A stretch of 34,192 nt of DNA from an uncultured Collinsella sp. (GCA_902496275.1 CABVAC010000019.1:1-34192), one strand, 5' to 3'. Counted from the stretch's first letter, positions 13,972 through 22,061 are shown. Translations and numbers: made by a program. The notes: a model not told the origin generated them from the sequence alone.

Positions 13972-14529
13972 ATGGTCGATCAGGAAAAAGTCGAGGCCGC
14001 CATTAAGCTGTTGCTTGAGGGCATAGGCGAGGACCCAACTCGTGAGGGCCTGCTGGAGACCCCGGCGCGCGTTGCCCGTATGTATGGTGAGATCGCCGGC
14101 GGCATGGACCAGAGTGCCGAGGAGCACCTGTCCAAAACCTTTGCCGTCGCTTCGAACGATTTGGTTATCGAGCGCGACATTACGTTCTACTCGCTGTGCG
14201 AACATCATCTGCTGCCGTTTTATGGCAAGGCCGCCATTGGTTATATCCCTAACGGTCGGGTGGCTGGGCTTTCCAAGCTCGCCCGCACGGTTGAGGTTTA
14301 TGCCCGCCGTCTTCAGCTGCAGGAGCAACTGTGTGCACAGGTTGCCGATGCCCTCATGGATTATCTCGCTCCCCAGGGAGCGATTGTGTTGATGGAGGCC
14401 GAGCATATGTGCATGACGATGCGTGGCGTGCAAAAGCCCGGCACCAAGACCGTGACGCTTGCTCGCCGCGGCGTCTTTGAGACCGATCCCGCGCTCGAGG
14501 AGCGTTTCTTTAGGATGCTGGGCCGCTAA
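13972..14529 (+). CDS. folE: GTP cyclohydrolase I
   Basis: FolE converts GTP to 7,8-dihydroneopterin triphosphate, the first step of folate synthesis. The 185-residue protein is normal in length and has the zinc ligands Cys76 and His79 in CEHHLLPF and Cys147 in AEHMCMTMRG, plus the GLSKLAR segment at residues 99-105. The ATG follows a weak site AAGTGAGG. It opens a run with an HD-domain hydrolase (two-base gap) and folB. folP and folK are not in this window. Confidence 0.96.
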   Translation: MVDQEKVEAAIKLLLEGIGEDPTREGLLETPARVARMYGEIAGGMDQSAEEHLSKTFAVASNDLVIERDITFYSLCEHHLLPFYGKAAIGYIPNGRVAGLSKLARTVEVYARRLQLQEQLCAQVADALMDYLAPQGAIVLMEAEHMCMTMRGVQKPGTKTVTLARRGVFETDPALEERFFRMLGR

Positions 14530-14531
14530 CC

Positions 14532-15113
14532 ATGAGAGTCGTCAACGACTTTACATCAAAGACCGATGAGGGGACGTCGCGTCGCGGCTTTATGGCTTCG
14601 GGCCTGGCCCCCTTTGGTGCCATGCCTCGCATTGATTACATTTGCGCCAACGGGCTGTTCCGGCGGCACCTGGGCAACATTGCGCAGTTGGAATCGGGGC
14701 GCATCTTCTGCCGCCACGGTATTGACCATCTGCTCGATGTCGCTCGCATTATGTGGATCAAGAATCTCGAGGAGCAGCTCGAATTTGACCGCGAGGTCAT
14801 CTACGCCACGGCACTTCTTCACGATATCGGCAAAGATGAACAGTATGAATCGGGTATATCCCATGATGTTGCAAGCGAACGCGTCGCTGATGCGATTCTC
14901 GGCGGCATGCCCGATGACGTGGCGTTTGAGCCGGCCGATGCCGCAGCCATTAAGACGGCCATTCTGGGCCATCGAAAGCTGCGCGTGAACAGCCAACCGC
15001 TTGAGCGTCTGCTCTATGCGGCCGACAAAGCGTCGCGCGCCTGCTTTGCATGCCCCGCGCGCAATGCTTGCAACTGGAGCGATGATAAAAAGAACCTGTC
15101 GATTCGCGTGTAG
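14532..15113 (+). CDS. HD-domain hydrolase in the folate cluster
   Basis: The 193-residue protein is an HD-superfamily metal-dependent phosphohydrolase: His62 and His66 in RHGIDH, then LLHDIGK with His97-Asp98, and a later ADKASR Asp near residue 164. It ends with CFACPARNACNW, a Cys-rich tail that could bind metal. It starts two bases after folE and precedes folB. Related HD proteins are known beside folE in Clostridia. Between FolE and FolB the pathway needs removal of phosphates from dihydroneopterin triphosphate, so this protein is a candidate for that step; a general nucleotide phosphohydrolase role is the alternative. This is inference from position. Confidence 0.82.
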   Translation: MRVVNDFTSKTDEGTSRRGFMASGLAPFGAMPRIDYICANGLFRRHLGNIAQLESGRIFCRHGIDHLLDVARIMWIKNLEEQLEFDREVIYATALLHDIGKDEQYESGISHDVASERVADAILGGMPDDVAFEPADAAAIKTAILGHRKLRVNSQPLERLLYAADKASRACFACPARNACNWSDDKKNLSIRV

Positions 15114-15156
15114 TTAGTTTGCGCGGTCGGGGTTCTAAACGAAGGAGACGATCGCG

Positions 15157-15642
15157 ATGAGTAACAAGAAACTGCCCGAGAATGCAACCAAGACTGAAGG
15201 CGCCGAGCTCGCCCGCCGTGGAAGGGGCGAAATATCCACCGCAACGGCGGTGCCCCATGTGAGCTATGACGATTTGCGCCATGCCGATCGTATTGTCATT
15301 GACGGCCTTGAGGTTTTTGCCAACCATGGCGTGTATCCCGAGGAGAACGCGCTGGGTCAGAAGTTCATCGTTTCTCTGGTGCTCTATGCCGACCTGCGCG
15401 CGGCGGGGGAGCACGATAACCTGGATGCCTCGATTGACTACGGCTCGGTGTGCCACGATGTTGATGGCTATCTGCGCGAGCATACGTTTAAACTCATCGA
15501 GGCGGCAGCCGAGGGTGTGGCCCAGATGCTGCTGCGTCGTTACCCCCTGCTGCTTGGTGTGCGCATAAAGCTCGATAAGCCGTGGGCTCCTGTTGGCCTG
15601 CCCCTGGCAAGCTGCGGTGTCGAGATCGAGCGCGTGCGGTAA
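15157..15642 (+). CDS. folB: Dihydroneopterin aldolase with N-terminal extension
   Basis: FolB cleaves dihydroneopterin to 6-hydroxymethyl-dihydropterin and glycolaldehyde. The core begins near residue 44 (DRIVIDGLEVFANHGVYPEE) and runs to the C-terminus with the usual DYGSVCHDV and KLIEAAAEGVA segments and a final KPWAPVGLPLASCGVEI. The protein is 161 residues, about 40 longer than usual because of a charged N-terminal segment with no recognised fold. The ATG at 15157 has a strong GAAGGAG; no better internal start with such a site is seen. No FolK domain is fused. Confidence 0.9.
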   Translation: MSNKKLPENATKTEGAELARRGRGEISTATAVPHVSYDDLRHADRIVIDGLEVFANHGVYPEENALGQKFIVSLVLYADLRAAGEHDNLDASIDYGSVCHDVDGYLREHTFKLIEAAAEGVAQMLLRRYPLLLGVRIKLDKPWAPVGLPLASCGVEIERVR

Positions 15643-15648
15643 CCGGTT

Positions 15649-16425
15649 CTAATACGTCTCTATGGGTGGCTGCTTGAGCCGCTGCGACAGAGCTCTATTG
15701 TTGGGACAGTACGTGTCGAGCAGGGCGTGAAAACGCTGGTTGTGGCTTGGCTCGAGCAAGTGGACGAGCTCGTGGGCGACAACCATGTCGAGGCATTCGA
15801 TGGGATAGGCGGCAAGTTCGCGTGCGATGCGAATGGCTCCGGTCTTGGGCGTGCATGATCCCCAGCGCGTTTTCATGCCGCGCACGGAAACGCGGGATAC
15901 GGCGACGCCCATTGCGATTTCGTATGCGTGCACCATATCACGTAGCGCCGATGTGACTTCGGACGTATAGAGCTGATCGATGTGGGTCTGGAGTTCTTTG
16001 GGCGTTAGGCCGTCGAGGGCTGTGCGCTGCTTTGCCTGCGTGCACCCACTTGGCTCGTCGGCACCCATAAAACTTGCGAAGGTGGCCTGCTTGGGCCGCG
16101 GTGCGGGTGATGCAAAGTTGTGATCGAGTGCATCCTGTACCGTGATGGGCTTGCCCCAAAGTGCAATGATGGACGAGGGGCTGAGCGGCTCTCGTGCCGT
16201 CGCCTGACGCTGCTCGCGCTGGGCAAGTCGGCTGGTAATCCAGGCGCTGTTGCGCTTCACAAACGCTTCGATACGCTCGCGGGTGGCGCCGAGCGGTGCG
16301 CTGGCGTGGACCTCACCGCTCGAAGTGACGCGTAGGTTGAAGTTCTTGACGCACTTTTTGGTAACGACGACGGGGATGGGCGTCCCATCCGGTCGGGATG
16401 CGGAAATCGTAAACTGCTGCGTCAA
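15649..16425 (-). CDS. YgjP-like (DUF45) zinc metallopeptidase
   Basis: The 258-residue protein has the zinc-protease motif HELVH at residues 218-222 with a third ligand His228 in EPSHNQRFH, preceded by RWGSCTPKTG, the signature of the YgjP/WLM (SprT-like) group. These proteins are cytoplasmic and their substrates are mostly unknown. I place the start at a TTG (first base 16425): AAAGGA lies seven bases upstream, whereas the longer frame would run through a perfect 11-bp hairpin and has no ribosome binding site. It lies downstream of the membrane dipeptidase gene and converges with folB, seven bases apart. Confidence 0.82.
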   Translation of the reverse strand: MTQQFTISASRPDGTPIPVVVTKKCVKNFNLRVTSSGEVHASAPLGATRERIEAFVKRNSAWITSRLAQREQRQATAREPLSPSSIIALWGKPITVQDALDHNFASPAPRPKQATFASFMGADEPSGCTQAKQRTALDGLTPKELQTHIDQLYTSEVTSALRDMVHAYEIAMGVAVSRVSVRGMKTRWGSCTPKTGAIRIARELAAYPIECLDMVVAHELVHLLEPSHNQRFHALLDTYCPNNRALSQRLKQPPIETY

Positions 16426-16448
16426 AAGCGGTCCTTTGGATTGGGGAC

Positions 16449-16482
16449 GGGCCGGCATGTCGACCGTTCGGCATGCCGGCCC
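16449..16482 (-). terminator. Hairpin between dipeptidase and metallopeptidase genes
   Basis: GGGCCGGCATG (16449-16459) pairs exactly with CATGCCGGCCC (16472-16482), loop 12. On the minus strand it follows the dipeptidase stop by 17 bases, but no U-run follows, so it may be a processing hairpin rather than a full terminator. Confidence 0.5.
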
Positions 16483-16499
16483 GCTCAAGGGATGTGAAA

Positions 16500-17513
16500 T
16501 TAATAACGCTCAAAGAAGGCAAGCGCGTTGTCGCTGCAGAGCTTTTGCATCACGGTCTTGCCAAAGTGCTTGGAGAGCATGTTCTGGAACTCGGGCATCA
16601 TGCTGGCATCGGAGAGGAAGGCGGGCACAGTGGCGCCGTCCCAGTCGCCACCGAGTGCGATGACGTCCTCGCCGCCCAGGTCGAGCCAGTGCTCGATATG
16701 TGCCGCTAGCTGGTCGAAGGTGACGTCTGCGGCGGTCTTTTTGGTTGCGTCGTTGGAAAGGAACTCGCTGCAGTAGTTGAGGCCGACGATACCGCCCATG
16801 TCGCGAATGGTGCGGAACTGGTCGTCGGTGAGGTTGCGCTTGACTCTGCAGACGGTACGGGAGTTGGAGTGGCTGGCGACGAAGGGGCGCGTGGCGTGGG
16901 CGACAACCTCGTCAAAGCACTCATCGTTGAGGTGGGAGACGTCGAGCACCATGCCGGCGTGCTCCATCTGCGTAAGGGCCTCGATGCCGGCAGCGGTGAG
17001 GCCGGCGTGGGTGTCGTGGCCGCTCGCGAGCGGCCCCTGCGCGTTCCAGCTGAGTGATGACATGAGTACGCCCAGGCTCTTGAGTACCTCGATCAGCGCG
17101 GGGTCCTCGGCAAAGAACGTGGCGTTTTCGATGGTGTGGATGCAGGCGACCTTGCCGTCTTTGAGCGCAGGGCGAATGTCTGCCGCGCTGCGTACGTTGA
17201 CCATGCGGTCGTGGTTAAGCATTGCCTGGCCGCTCATGTGCGCCATGATCTGCGCCTGGAAGCGCGCGGCGTGGGCGGTGGGAATCTCGTCGGGGACAAA
17301 CGTGGCGAAGCACTGTGCCCACGGCGTGTTGCCGATCTTTGCGAGCGAGATGGCGCAGGCGTTGCCCTCGATGAGGTCGAAATCTTGCGGATGCGTTTCG
17401 TCGCCGGGGAAATAACCGTCGGTGCCGGCGGTAAAGCGCAGGTCGAGATCGAGCGTGGCCCAGCCGATGCGGTCGGCGGTGTCGCAGTGTAGGTCAAATA
17501 CGGGATATGCCAT
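16500..17513 (-). CDS. Membrane dipeptidase family (peptidase M19)
   Basis: The 337-residue protein is an amidohydrolase-fold dipeptidase. It starts MAYPVFDLHCDT with the zinc ligands His9 and Asp11; the bridging Glu lies in CIHTIENA, and DVSHLND and ASHSNSR give the two later histidines. Family members cleave dipeptides, some with D-residues; no signal peptide is seen, so it works in the cytoplasm. The ATG has GGAGGAACC directly upstream. It is transcribed divergently from the SlyD-like gene, with 120 bp between the two starts. Confidence 0.92.
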   Translation of the reverse strand: MAYPVFDLHCDTADRIGWATLDLDLRFTAGTDGYFPGDETHPQDFDLIEGNACAISLAKIGNTPWAQCFATFVPDEIPTAHAARFQAQIMAHMSGQAMLNHDRMVNVRSAADIRPALKDGKVACIHTIENATFFAEDPALIEVLKSLGVLMSSLSWNAQGPLASGHDTHAGLTAAGIEALTQMEHAGMVLDVSHLNDECFDEVVAHATRPFVASHSNSRTVCRVKRNLTDDQFRTIRDMGGIVGLNYCSEFLSNDATKKTAADVTFDQLAAHIEHWLDLGGEDVIALGGDWDGATVPAFLSDASMMPEFQNMLSKHFGKTVMQKLCSDNALAFFERY

Positions 17514-17633
17514 GGTTCCTCCGGTTGCAGCGTTTCTTTGCAAACTGTCTTTGAATTGTATGACTAGGGTATAGTTAGCGCCATATGTTCATGGCGGCCC
17601 GCGTTGTGCGCCGCCCTTATCACGGAGGTTTCC

Positions 17634-18062
17634 ATGTCCAACCAGGGCAAGAAGGTCAAGACTCATTATCGCGGCACGCTCGACGACGGCACGCAATTCG
17701 ATAGCTCCTACGATCGCGGCGAGCCGCTGGAGTTCACCTGCGGCGCCGGTCAGATGATCAAGGGCTTCGATGCCGCTGTTGTCGACATGCAGGTGGGCGA
17801 GAAGAAGACCGTGCACATCCCGGCCGCCGATGCCTACGGCGAGCACAACCCCGAGATGGTTATTACCTTCCCGGCCGAACAGGTTCCCAACATCGAGCAG
17901 ATCGAGAAGGGCATGAAGCTCTTCCTGTCCACGCCGAGCGGTATGCCCGTCCCCGCCGTCGTCATCGACGTGACGCCCGAGGCCGTGACGCTCGACGCCA
18001 ACCACGAGCTGGCCGGCAAGGACCTCAACTTTGATATCGAGCTCGTCGAGGTCGAGGGCTAG
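17634..18062 (+). CDS. SlyD-like FKBP-type peptidyl-prolyl isomerase
   Basis: The 142-residue protein has the split FKBP domain (YRGTLDDGTQFDSSYDRGEP and a distal IELVEVEG strand) with the inserted flap domain between AYGEHNPEM and the closing DANHELAGKDLNFDIEL motif, the SlyD layout. It folds proteins by prolyl isomerisation. Unlike E. coli SlyD there is no His/Cys-rich metal-binding tail; the protein ends at EVEG. A -10-like TATAGT sits at 17570-17575 and GGAGG precedes the ATG. The next gene, a UreE-like nickel chaperone, starts three bases after the stop, so the two are coupled. Confidence 0.92.
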   Translation: MSNQGKKVKTHYRGTLDDGTQFDSSYDRGEPLEFTCGAGQMIKGFDAAVVDMQVGEKKTVHIPAADAYGEHNPEMVITFPAEQVPNIEQIEKGMKLFLSTPSGMPVPAVVIDVTPEAVTLDANHELAGKDLNFDIELVEVEG

Positions 18063-18065
18063 AGT

Positions 18066-18644
18066 ATGCCTGAACGCTTGGTTTCGACGACATGCTTGGG
18101 AAATCTCAACGATCCGTCCTATGAACTCCTACTTCGCCGGGAGCTGGGCGGTGTCTTTGAAGTTGACGAGCTACTGCTCGATTGGGACCAGGCTGATGCC
18201 TGCGCGTTTGTGGGCGTGACGGAGCTGGGACGCACGATCGATGTTCGGCTGGATACTGCCGACGGCGGTCGTCTTGCCGATGGCGACGTGCTCGCCATTG
18301 ACCGTTCGGGCATGGTGCCCGTGGCGGTTGTCGTGCGCCTGCGCAGCGCCGAGGTCTATTTGGTCGAAGTCGACCGCATGGATCCGATTGCACTCGCGCA
18401 TGCGTGCTGGGAGATCGGCAACATGCATGCGCCGCTCTTCCGGGGCGACTCGGACGAGCATACCGTGCGCATGTATACGCCGGTGCAGCCTGTTTTGGGC
18501 CGCATGCTTCGGGGTGTCGAGGGAGCTCGAATCTCGATCGTTTCGCGCGAGCTCGATGCGGGCCGACGCTTTGCGTCGAGCGCGGCCGATGTTGTCGTGA
18601 GCATGGCTCCGGACTTTACCATCGTTAAAAAGACGCGCGACTAA
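18066..18644 (+). CDS. UreE-like nickel metallochaperone, orphan
   Basis: The 192-residue protein follows the UreE plan: an N-terminal beta domain with GRLADGDVLAID (compare the RGTVLRDGDVL region of UreE) and a C-terminal domain with DPIALAHACWEIGNMH, where UreE has DPLxLAxxxYxLGNRH; His121 matches the nickel ligand. QPVLGRMLRG follows as in UreE. UreE delivers nickel to urease, yet no other urease gene is near. A His-rich tail is absent. The three-base gap to the SlyD-like gene suggests a joint function in nickel handling, for example for a hydrogenase encoded elsewhere. Domain identity is fairly sure, the function is inferred. Confidence 0.8.
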   Translation: MPERLVSTTCLGNLNDPSYELLLRRELGGVFEVDELLLDWDQADACAFVGVTELGRTIDVRLDTADGGRLADGDVLAIDRSGMVPVAVVVRLRSAEVYLVEVDRMDPIALAHACWEIGNMHAPLFRGDSDEHTVRMYTPVQPVLGRMLRGVEGARISIVSRELDAGRRFASSAADVVVSMAPDFTIVKKTRD

Positions 18645-18656
18645 GCGCGCGTATGC

Positions 18657-18699
18657 GCAAGACGGGCTTTGAGGGGTGACCGATCAAGGTCCGTCTTGC
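18657..18699 (+). other. Hairpin after the UreE-like gene
   Basis: GCAAGACGG (18657-18665) pairs exactly with CCGTCTTGC (18691-18699) across a 25-base loop; no U-run follows. It separates the UreE-like gene from the HAD gene. Confidence 0.4.
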
Positions 18700-18727
18700 T
18701 GTTGATAGGAGGCTTTGGGGAAAGCAT

Positions 18728-19525
18728 ATGGGTCTTGAGGGAATCAAGCTGATTGCATGCGATTTGGACGGCACGTTGCTGCATCCGGGGGAGCGCGAGC
18801 CGCGTTCCGAGGCCTTTGAGCTTATCGATGAGCTGCATCGTCGCGGTATCGTGTTTATGCCGGCGAGCGGTCGCCAATACGCGAGCCTGCGCTACCTGTT
18901 TGCCCCGGTGGCCGATGAACTCGCCTATGTATGCGAAAACGGAGCCCTGGTCATGAGCGAGGGGCGTGCCGTGGTCAAGCGTTCTATGGAGCGTGGCCTG
19001 GCCATGGATATCGCGAATGCCGTGGTTGCGTACCCCCATGCCGACGTGACCCTTTCGTGCGAGGGACACCTCTACACCATGAGCAGCAACGATGCGTTTG
19101 TTGACCACCTGCGTTATGAGGTCCATTGTGATGTGGCGGTAGTCGACCGTCCCGAAGACATTGACGAGGATGTCATTAAGATTGCCTTCCAGACGCCCGA
19201 GGCGGAGCAGCCGGCGGCGCTGGAGTATTTTGTGCGTCGCTTTAGCGACCGGGTCGATGTGATGACGTCGGGAACCGAATGGACCGACTTTATCGGCTTT
19301 GATTCGGGCAAGGGGTCCGCGCTTGCCGATTATGGTTGTGCGCTGGGGATCTCACCTAACGAAATGATGGCGTTTGGCGATAACGAAAACGATCGCGACA
19401 TGCTCAACGTGGTGGGCCATCCCTATCTGATGGAGAGCTGCAATCCCAGCATGCGCGGTGTCAATGACCGTGTCCGCTACGTGCGCACGGTCGAAGAGGA
19501 GCTGCGTCGTCTACTTGCTGAGTAG
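18728..19525 (+). CDS. Cof-type HAD-superfamily phosphatase
   Basis: The 265-residue protein has the HAD motifs: ACDLDGT with nucleophile Asp12 and acid Asp14, PASGR near residues 45-49, the Lys of DSGKGSAL near residue 196, and FGDNENDRDML near residues 218-228. The large cap between motifs II and III makes it Cof type (class IIB), which act on sugar phosphates, nucleotides or PLP. The substrate is not predictable. It converges with the PerR-type gene, 15 bases between stops and no visible terminator. Confidence 0.9.
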   Translation: MGLEGIKLIACDLDGTLLHPGEREPRSEAFELIDELHRRGIVFMPASGRQYASLRYLFAPVADELAYVCENGALVMSEGRAVVKRSMERGLAMDIANAVVAYPHADVTLSCEGHLYTMSSNDAFVDHLRYEVHCDVAVVDRPEDIDEDVIKIAFQTPEAEQPAALEYFVRRFSDRVDVMTSGTEWTDFIGFDSGKGSALADYGCALGISPNEMMAFGDNENDRDMLNVVGHPYLMESCNPSMRGVNDRVRYVRTVEEELRRLLAE

Positions 19526-19540
19526 GCATGTCCCAAACAT

Positions 19541-19921
19541 CTACCGGCAGTCGGGGCAGAGACCCTCGAAGATGGTGTAGTGCGACGTGACGTGCCAGCC
19601 GATTTGCTCGGACGCCTTGGCGTCGAGCTGGGCATCGAAGGGGAGCGGTACGTCGATGACGCGGCTGCACGAGGTGCAGATGATATGCGCATGCGGCTCG
19701 ATGGTGCGATCGAAGCGGCTGCCGCCCGGCGTCTTGATGGAGAGGATTTCGCCGGCGTCGGCCAAGAGATTGAGATTGCGGTAGACTGTACCGCGGCTGA
19801 TTTTGTCATCCTGCGCGCGCACGACGTTGTAGATTTCGTCGGCGGTGGGATGGTTATAGCTTTGGCGCACGGCGTCAAGAACCAGCTTTCGCTGCCTGGT
19901 ATTCCTTCTTTGCACCGCCAT
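19541..19921 (-). CDS. Fur-family regulator, PerR-like
   Basis: The 126-residue protein has a winged helix (NTRQRKLVLDAVRQSYNHPTADEIY through RGTVYRNLNLL) and the dimerisation domain with structural zinc cysteines CTSC (82-85) and CPDC at the C-terminus. The stretch GGSRFDRTIEPHAHIIC matches the PerR pattern RFD...HxHxxC used for regulatory metal, so a peroxide sensor is more likely than an iron or zinc sensor. An inverted repeat in its promoter suggests autoregulation. It follows the acylphosphatase gene. Confidence 0.85.
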   Translation of the reverse strand: MAVQRRNTRQRKLVLDAVRQSYNHPTADEIYNVVRAQDDKISRGTVYRNLNLLADAGEILSIKTPGGSRFDRTIEPHAHIICTSCSRVIDVPLPFDAQLDAKASEQIGWHVTSHYTIFEGLCPDCR

Positions 19922-19958
19922 GCGCCTCGCCTCTTTTCTATTAACGGTCGTAGGTAAA

Positions 19959-19986
19959 TGATACCGTATTTAGCACACAATACTAA
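19959..19986 (-). promoter_or_regulatory. Promoter and operator of the PerR-like gene
   Basis: On the minus strand TTAGTA, 16-bp spacer, TATCAT. Between them lies GTATT-N8-AATAC (19966-19983), a symmetric site that fits a Fur/PerR-type operator and would block the promoter. The -35 overlaps the end of the acylphosphatase gene. Confidence 0.55.
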
Positions 19987-20393
19987 TAACGAGGCGTGAA
20001 ACCGTCTTCATTGGCAAGTGGGGCTCGAGCCTGGGCGTCTGCGAGGCGAAAACGCGTTCCCATGCGCTCGTAGGAGGCATGAAGCGCTTCGAGATGAGAT
20101 AGGATATTTGCCGGAGCTCCCTGTATCTCCATCTCGACTGAGCCGTCTTCCATGTTACGCACCCAGCCGGTGAGCGCGCGTGCCTGCGCGAGGTTGGTGT
20201 TGGTAAAGCGAAAGCCAACGCCCTGGACTTGCCCCGCCCAGCGCAGGAAATAGCGCAGGGGAGTGTCTTGAGTGGCCTCGTCGCTTGCGAGCACAGTAAG
20301 CCTGCGGCGCAGCTCGAGCTCGACGTTTGATGGTTTTTGAGGTTCTCGACTGCCGCCGGTGACGCTGGAGAAGAACGTATCGAAGAGGCCCAT
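19983..20393 (-). CDS. Acylphosphatase with N-terminal extension
   Basis: The C-terminal 90 residues of this 136-residue protein are an acylphosphatase domain: GQVQGVGFR with the phosphate-binding Arg62, and TGWVRNMEDGSVE with catalytic Asn80. Acylphosphatases hydrolyse acyl-phosphates. The first 45 residues are charged and of unknown fold. The ATG at 20393 starts two bases after the stop of the Gfo/Idh gene, so translation is coupled; the longer open frame lies within that gene. Confidence 0.87.
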   Translation of the reverse strand: MGLFDTFFSSVTGGSREPQKPSNVELELRRRLTVLASDEATQDTPLRYFLRWAGQVQGVGFRFTNTNLAQARALTGWVRNMEDGSVEMEIQGAPANILSHLEALHASYERMGTRFRLADAQARAPLANEDGFTPRY

Positions 20394-20395
20394 CG

Positions 20396-21502
20396 CTATG
20401 CCTGCTTGCCTGCGTCGGCCGGGAAGGTTATGCCGGCCTGCTGGCGCACGGCATCCATAATGCGCAGCGAGACGAGCGTGACATCGCGGTAGTGACCAAG
20501 TTCGTGACGTCCCGCCGGGGTCTCCCAAATCTCTTCCTTAACGTTATCGATGCCGCCGATGGCGGTGATAAAGTCTGTGAGTTCGTATTCCATAGTGTTG
20601 CTCGATTTGGGCAGGTCGAGCACGCGGCCGTTGTCGCCCTGTTCGCGCGGTGCCTCGGTCGCCGAGCCGCGTACGACATCGCCGCGATAGTCGATGCGGA
20701 CGTTGCGGGGTGTGGACAGATGGTCGATCTGGATAGTGCCACGCTCGCCTTCGATCTGCGAGGGCAGCAGGTCATTCGTTATTTTGGAGTGCGCGAGCTC
20801 GACGGAGATACGGCCACCGCCGTAGCTGGCGAGGATGGAACCGCAGCCGTCGATGGGGCCGTGCGTGAGCTGTCGCGTGGCGGGGTCGAGCAGAGTAGCC
20901 ATGCTCGTAAGGCCGGAGGGCATGCCGAAAATCTCGACCATGGGCTCGACGGTGTAGACGCCAATGTCCATGAGGGAACCCGATGCCATATTGCAGTCGA
21001 AGATATTGGTGGCGCGTCCCGCGAGAACCTCGTTGTAGCGCGAAGAATACTTGCCAAAGCGCAATGAGGCGCGGCGGATGGGGGCGATCTCGCCCAGGGC
21101 GTCCTCGATGGCGTGGAAGGCGGGATCGTGGAGGGGACGCATGGCCTCGAGGGCCACGACACCTGCTGCCTCGGCAGCGCGGAAGACTTCCAGCGCCTGC
21201 GCTTCGGTGGCGCAGAAGGGTTTCTCGACGATGACGTGCTTGCCACCGGCGATGCAGGCAAGAGCCTGCTCGTAGTGAAGTGCGTTAGGGCTGCCGATAT
21301 AGACGGCGTCGACGTCGGCGGCTGCCGCAAGCTCATCGAGCGACGTAAAGTTTCGCTCGCCACCGCGCTCGGCGGTAAAGGCAGTACCGCGATTGGCGTC
21401 GCGTGAAAGCGTGCCCACAAACGCGGCTTGGTCGTTGGCGTTGACGACTTGGATAAAGTCGTCGGTGATCATGGATGTACCGATGGTCGCGATGCGCAGC
21501 AT
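20396..21502 (-). CDS. Gfo/Idh/MocA-family oxidoreductase
   Basis: This 368-residue NAD(P)-dependent dehydrogenase starts MLRIATIGTSMITDDFI (Rossmann beta-alpha-beta; the usual GxGxxG reads GTSMIT, so the motif is degenerate) and has VIVEKPFC, the EKP lysine motif typical of the family. Members oxidise sugars, inositols or related compounds. The ATG has AAGGGAG five bases upstream. It is the first gene of a pair with the acylphosphatase. A minus-strand TACACT about 40 bases upstream of the start may be its -10. Confidence 0.88.
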   Translation of the reverse strand: MLRIATIGTSMITDDFIQVVNANDQAAFVGTLSRDANRGTAFTAERGGERNFTSLDELAAAADVDAVYIGSPNALHYEQALACIAGGKHVIVEKPFCATEAQALEVFRAAEAAGVVALEAMRPLHDPAFHAIEDALGEIAPIRRASLRFGKYSSRYNEVLAGRATNIFDCNMASGSLMDIGVYTVEPMVEIFGMPSGLTSMATLLDPATRQLTHGPIDGCGSILASYGGGRISVELAHSKITNDLLPSQIEGERGTIQIDHLSTPRNVRIDYRGDVVRGSATEAPREQGDNGRVLDLPKSSNTMEYELTDFITAIGGIDNVKEEIWETPAGRHELGHYRDVTLVSLRIMDAVRQQAGITFPADAGKQA

Positions 21503-21575
21503 ACGTCTCCCTTGCGTTGTTTGGTCTACAGGATGAGTGTAGCGCGTGGGGATATAAAGCTGCGCGAAAACGCTA

Positions 21576-22061
21576 TTACAGGTCGCTCTCGTTAAAGCCG
21601 GTGTCGATATCGAGGTTGCTGCCGTCGGCCGCCGTGGTGGCGAGCTCATCACAGCGCTCGTTGAGCTCGTGACCGGCGTGACCCTTAACCCAGATGAACT
21701 CAACCTTGTGCTTGCTTTTGGCGGTGAGTAGGCGCTCCCACAGGTCGCGGTTCTTGACGGGTTGCTTGTTGGCGGTTTTCCATCCGCGCTTTTTCCAGCC
21801 GTCGATCCAGTGCTTGTTAAAGGCGTTGACGACATACTGCGAATCGGAATGGACTTCGACCTCGCATGGGCGGTTGAGTGCCTCGAGCGCCACGATAACC
21901 GCCATGAGTTCCATGCGGTTGTTGGTGGTCTTGGCGTAGCCGCGCGAAAGCTCGGAGGTAAAGGTCTTGCCGGCGGGGTTGGTGTATTTGAGCACGGCGC
22001 CGTAGCCGCCGCGTCCCGGATTTGATCGGGCCGAGCCGTCGGTATAGATGATGACCTTCAC
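21576..22061 (-). CDS. rnhA: Ribonuclease HI
   Basis: RNase HI cuts the RNA strand of RNA-DNA hybrids. The 161-residue protein contains IYTDGSARSNPGRGGYG (first Asp), NNRMELMAVI (Glu), HSDSQYVVNA (Asp) and the late GHAGHELNERCDELA (His and Asp), so the full DEDD site is present. It starts at a GTG (first base 22061) with AAAGGA upstream. A TACAAT sequence on the minus strand at 22100-22105 may be its -10 element. Confidence 0.95.
   Translation of the reverse strand: MKVIIYTDGSARSNPGRGGYGAVLKYTNPAGKTFTSELSRGYAKTTNNRMELMAVIVALEALNRPCEVEVHSDSQYVVNAFNKHWIDGWKKRGWKTANKQPVKNRDLWERLLTAKSKHKVEFIWVKGHAGHELNERCDELATTAADGSNLDIDTGFNESDL

Noticed and set aside
16426..16488. Upstream extension of the YgjP-like gene to an ATG at 16488
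   Set aside because: It would translate through a perfect 11-bp hairpin and lacks a ribosome binding site; the TTG at 16425 has AAAGGA.
18066..18644. Reading the UreE-like gene as evidence of a urease operon
   Set aside because: No ureA, ureB, ureC, ureD, ureF or ureG is present nearby.
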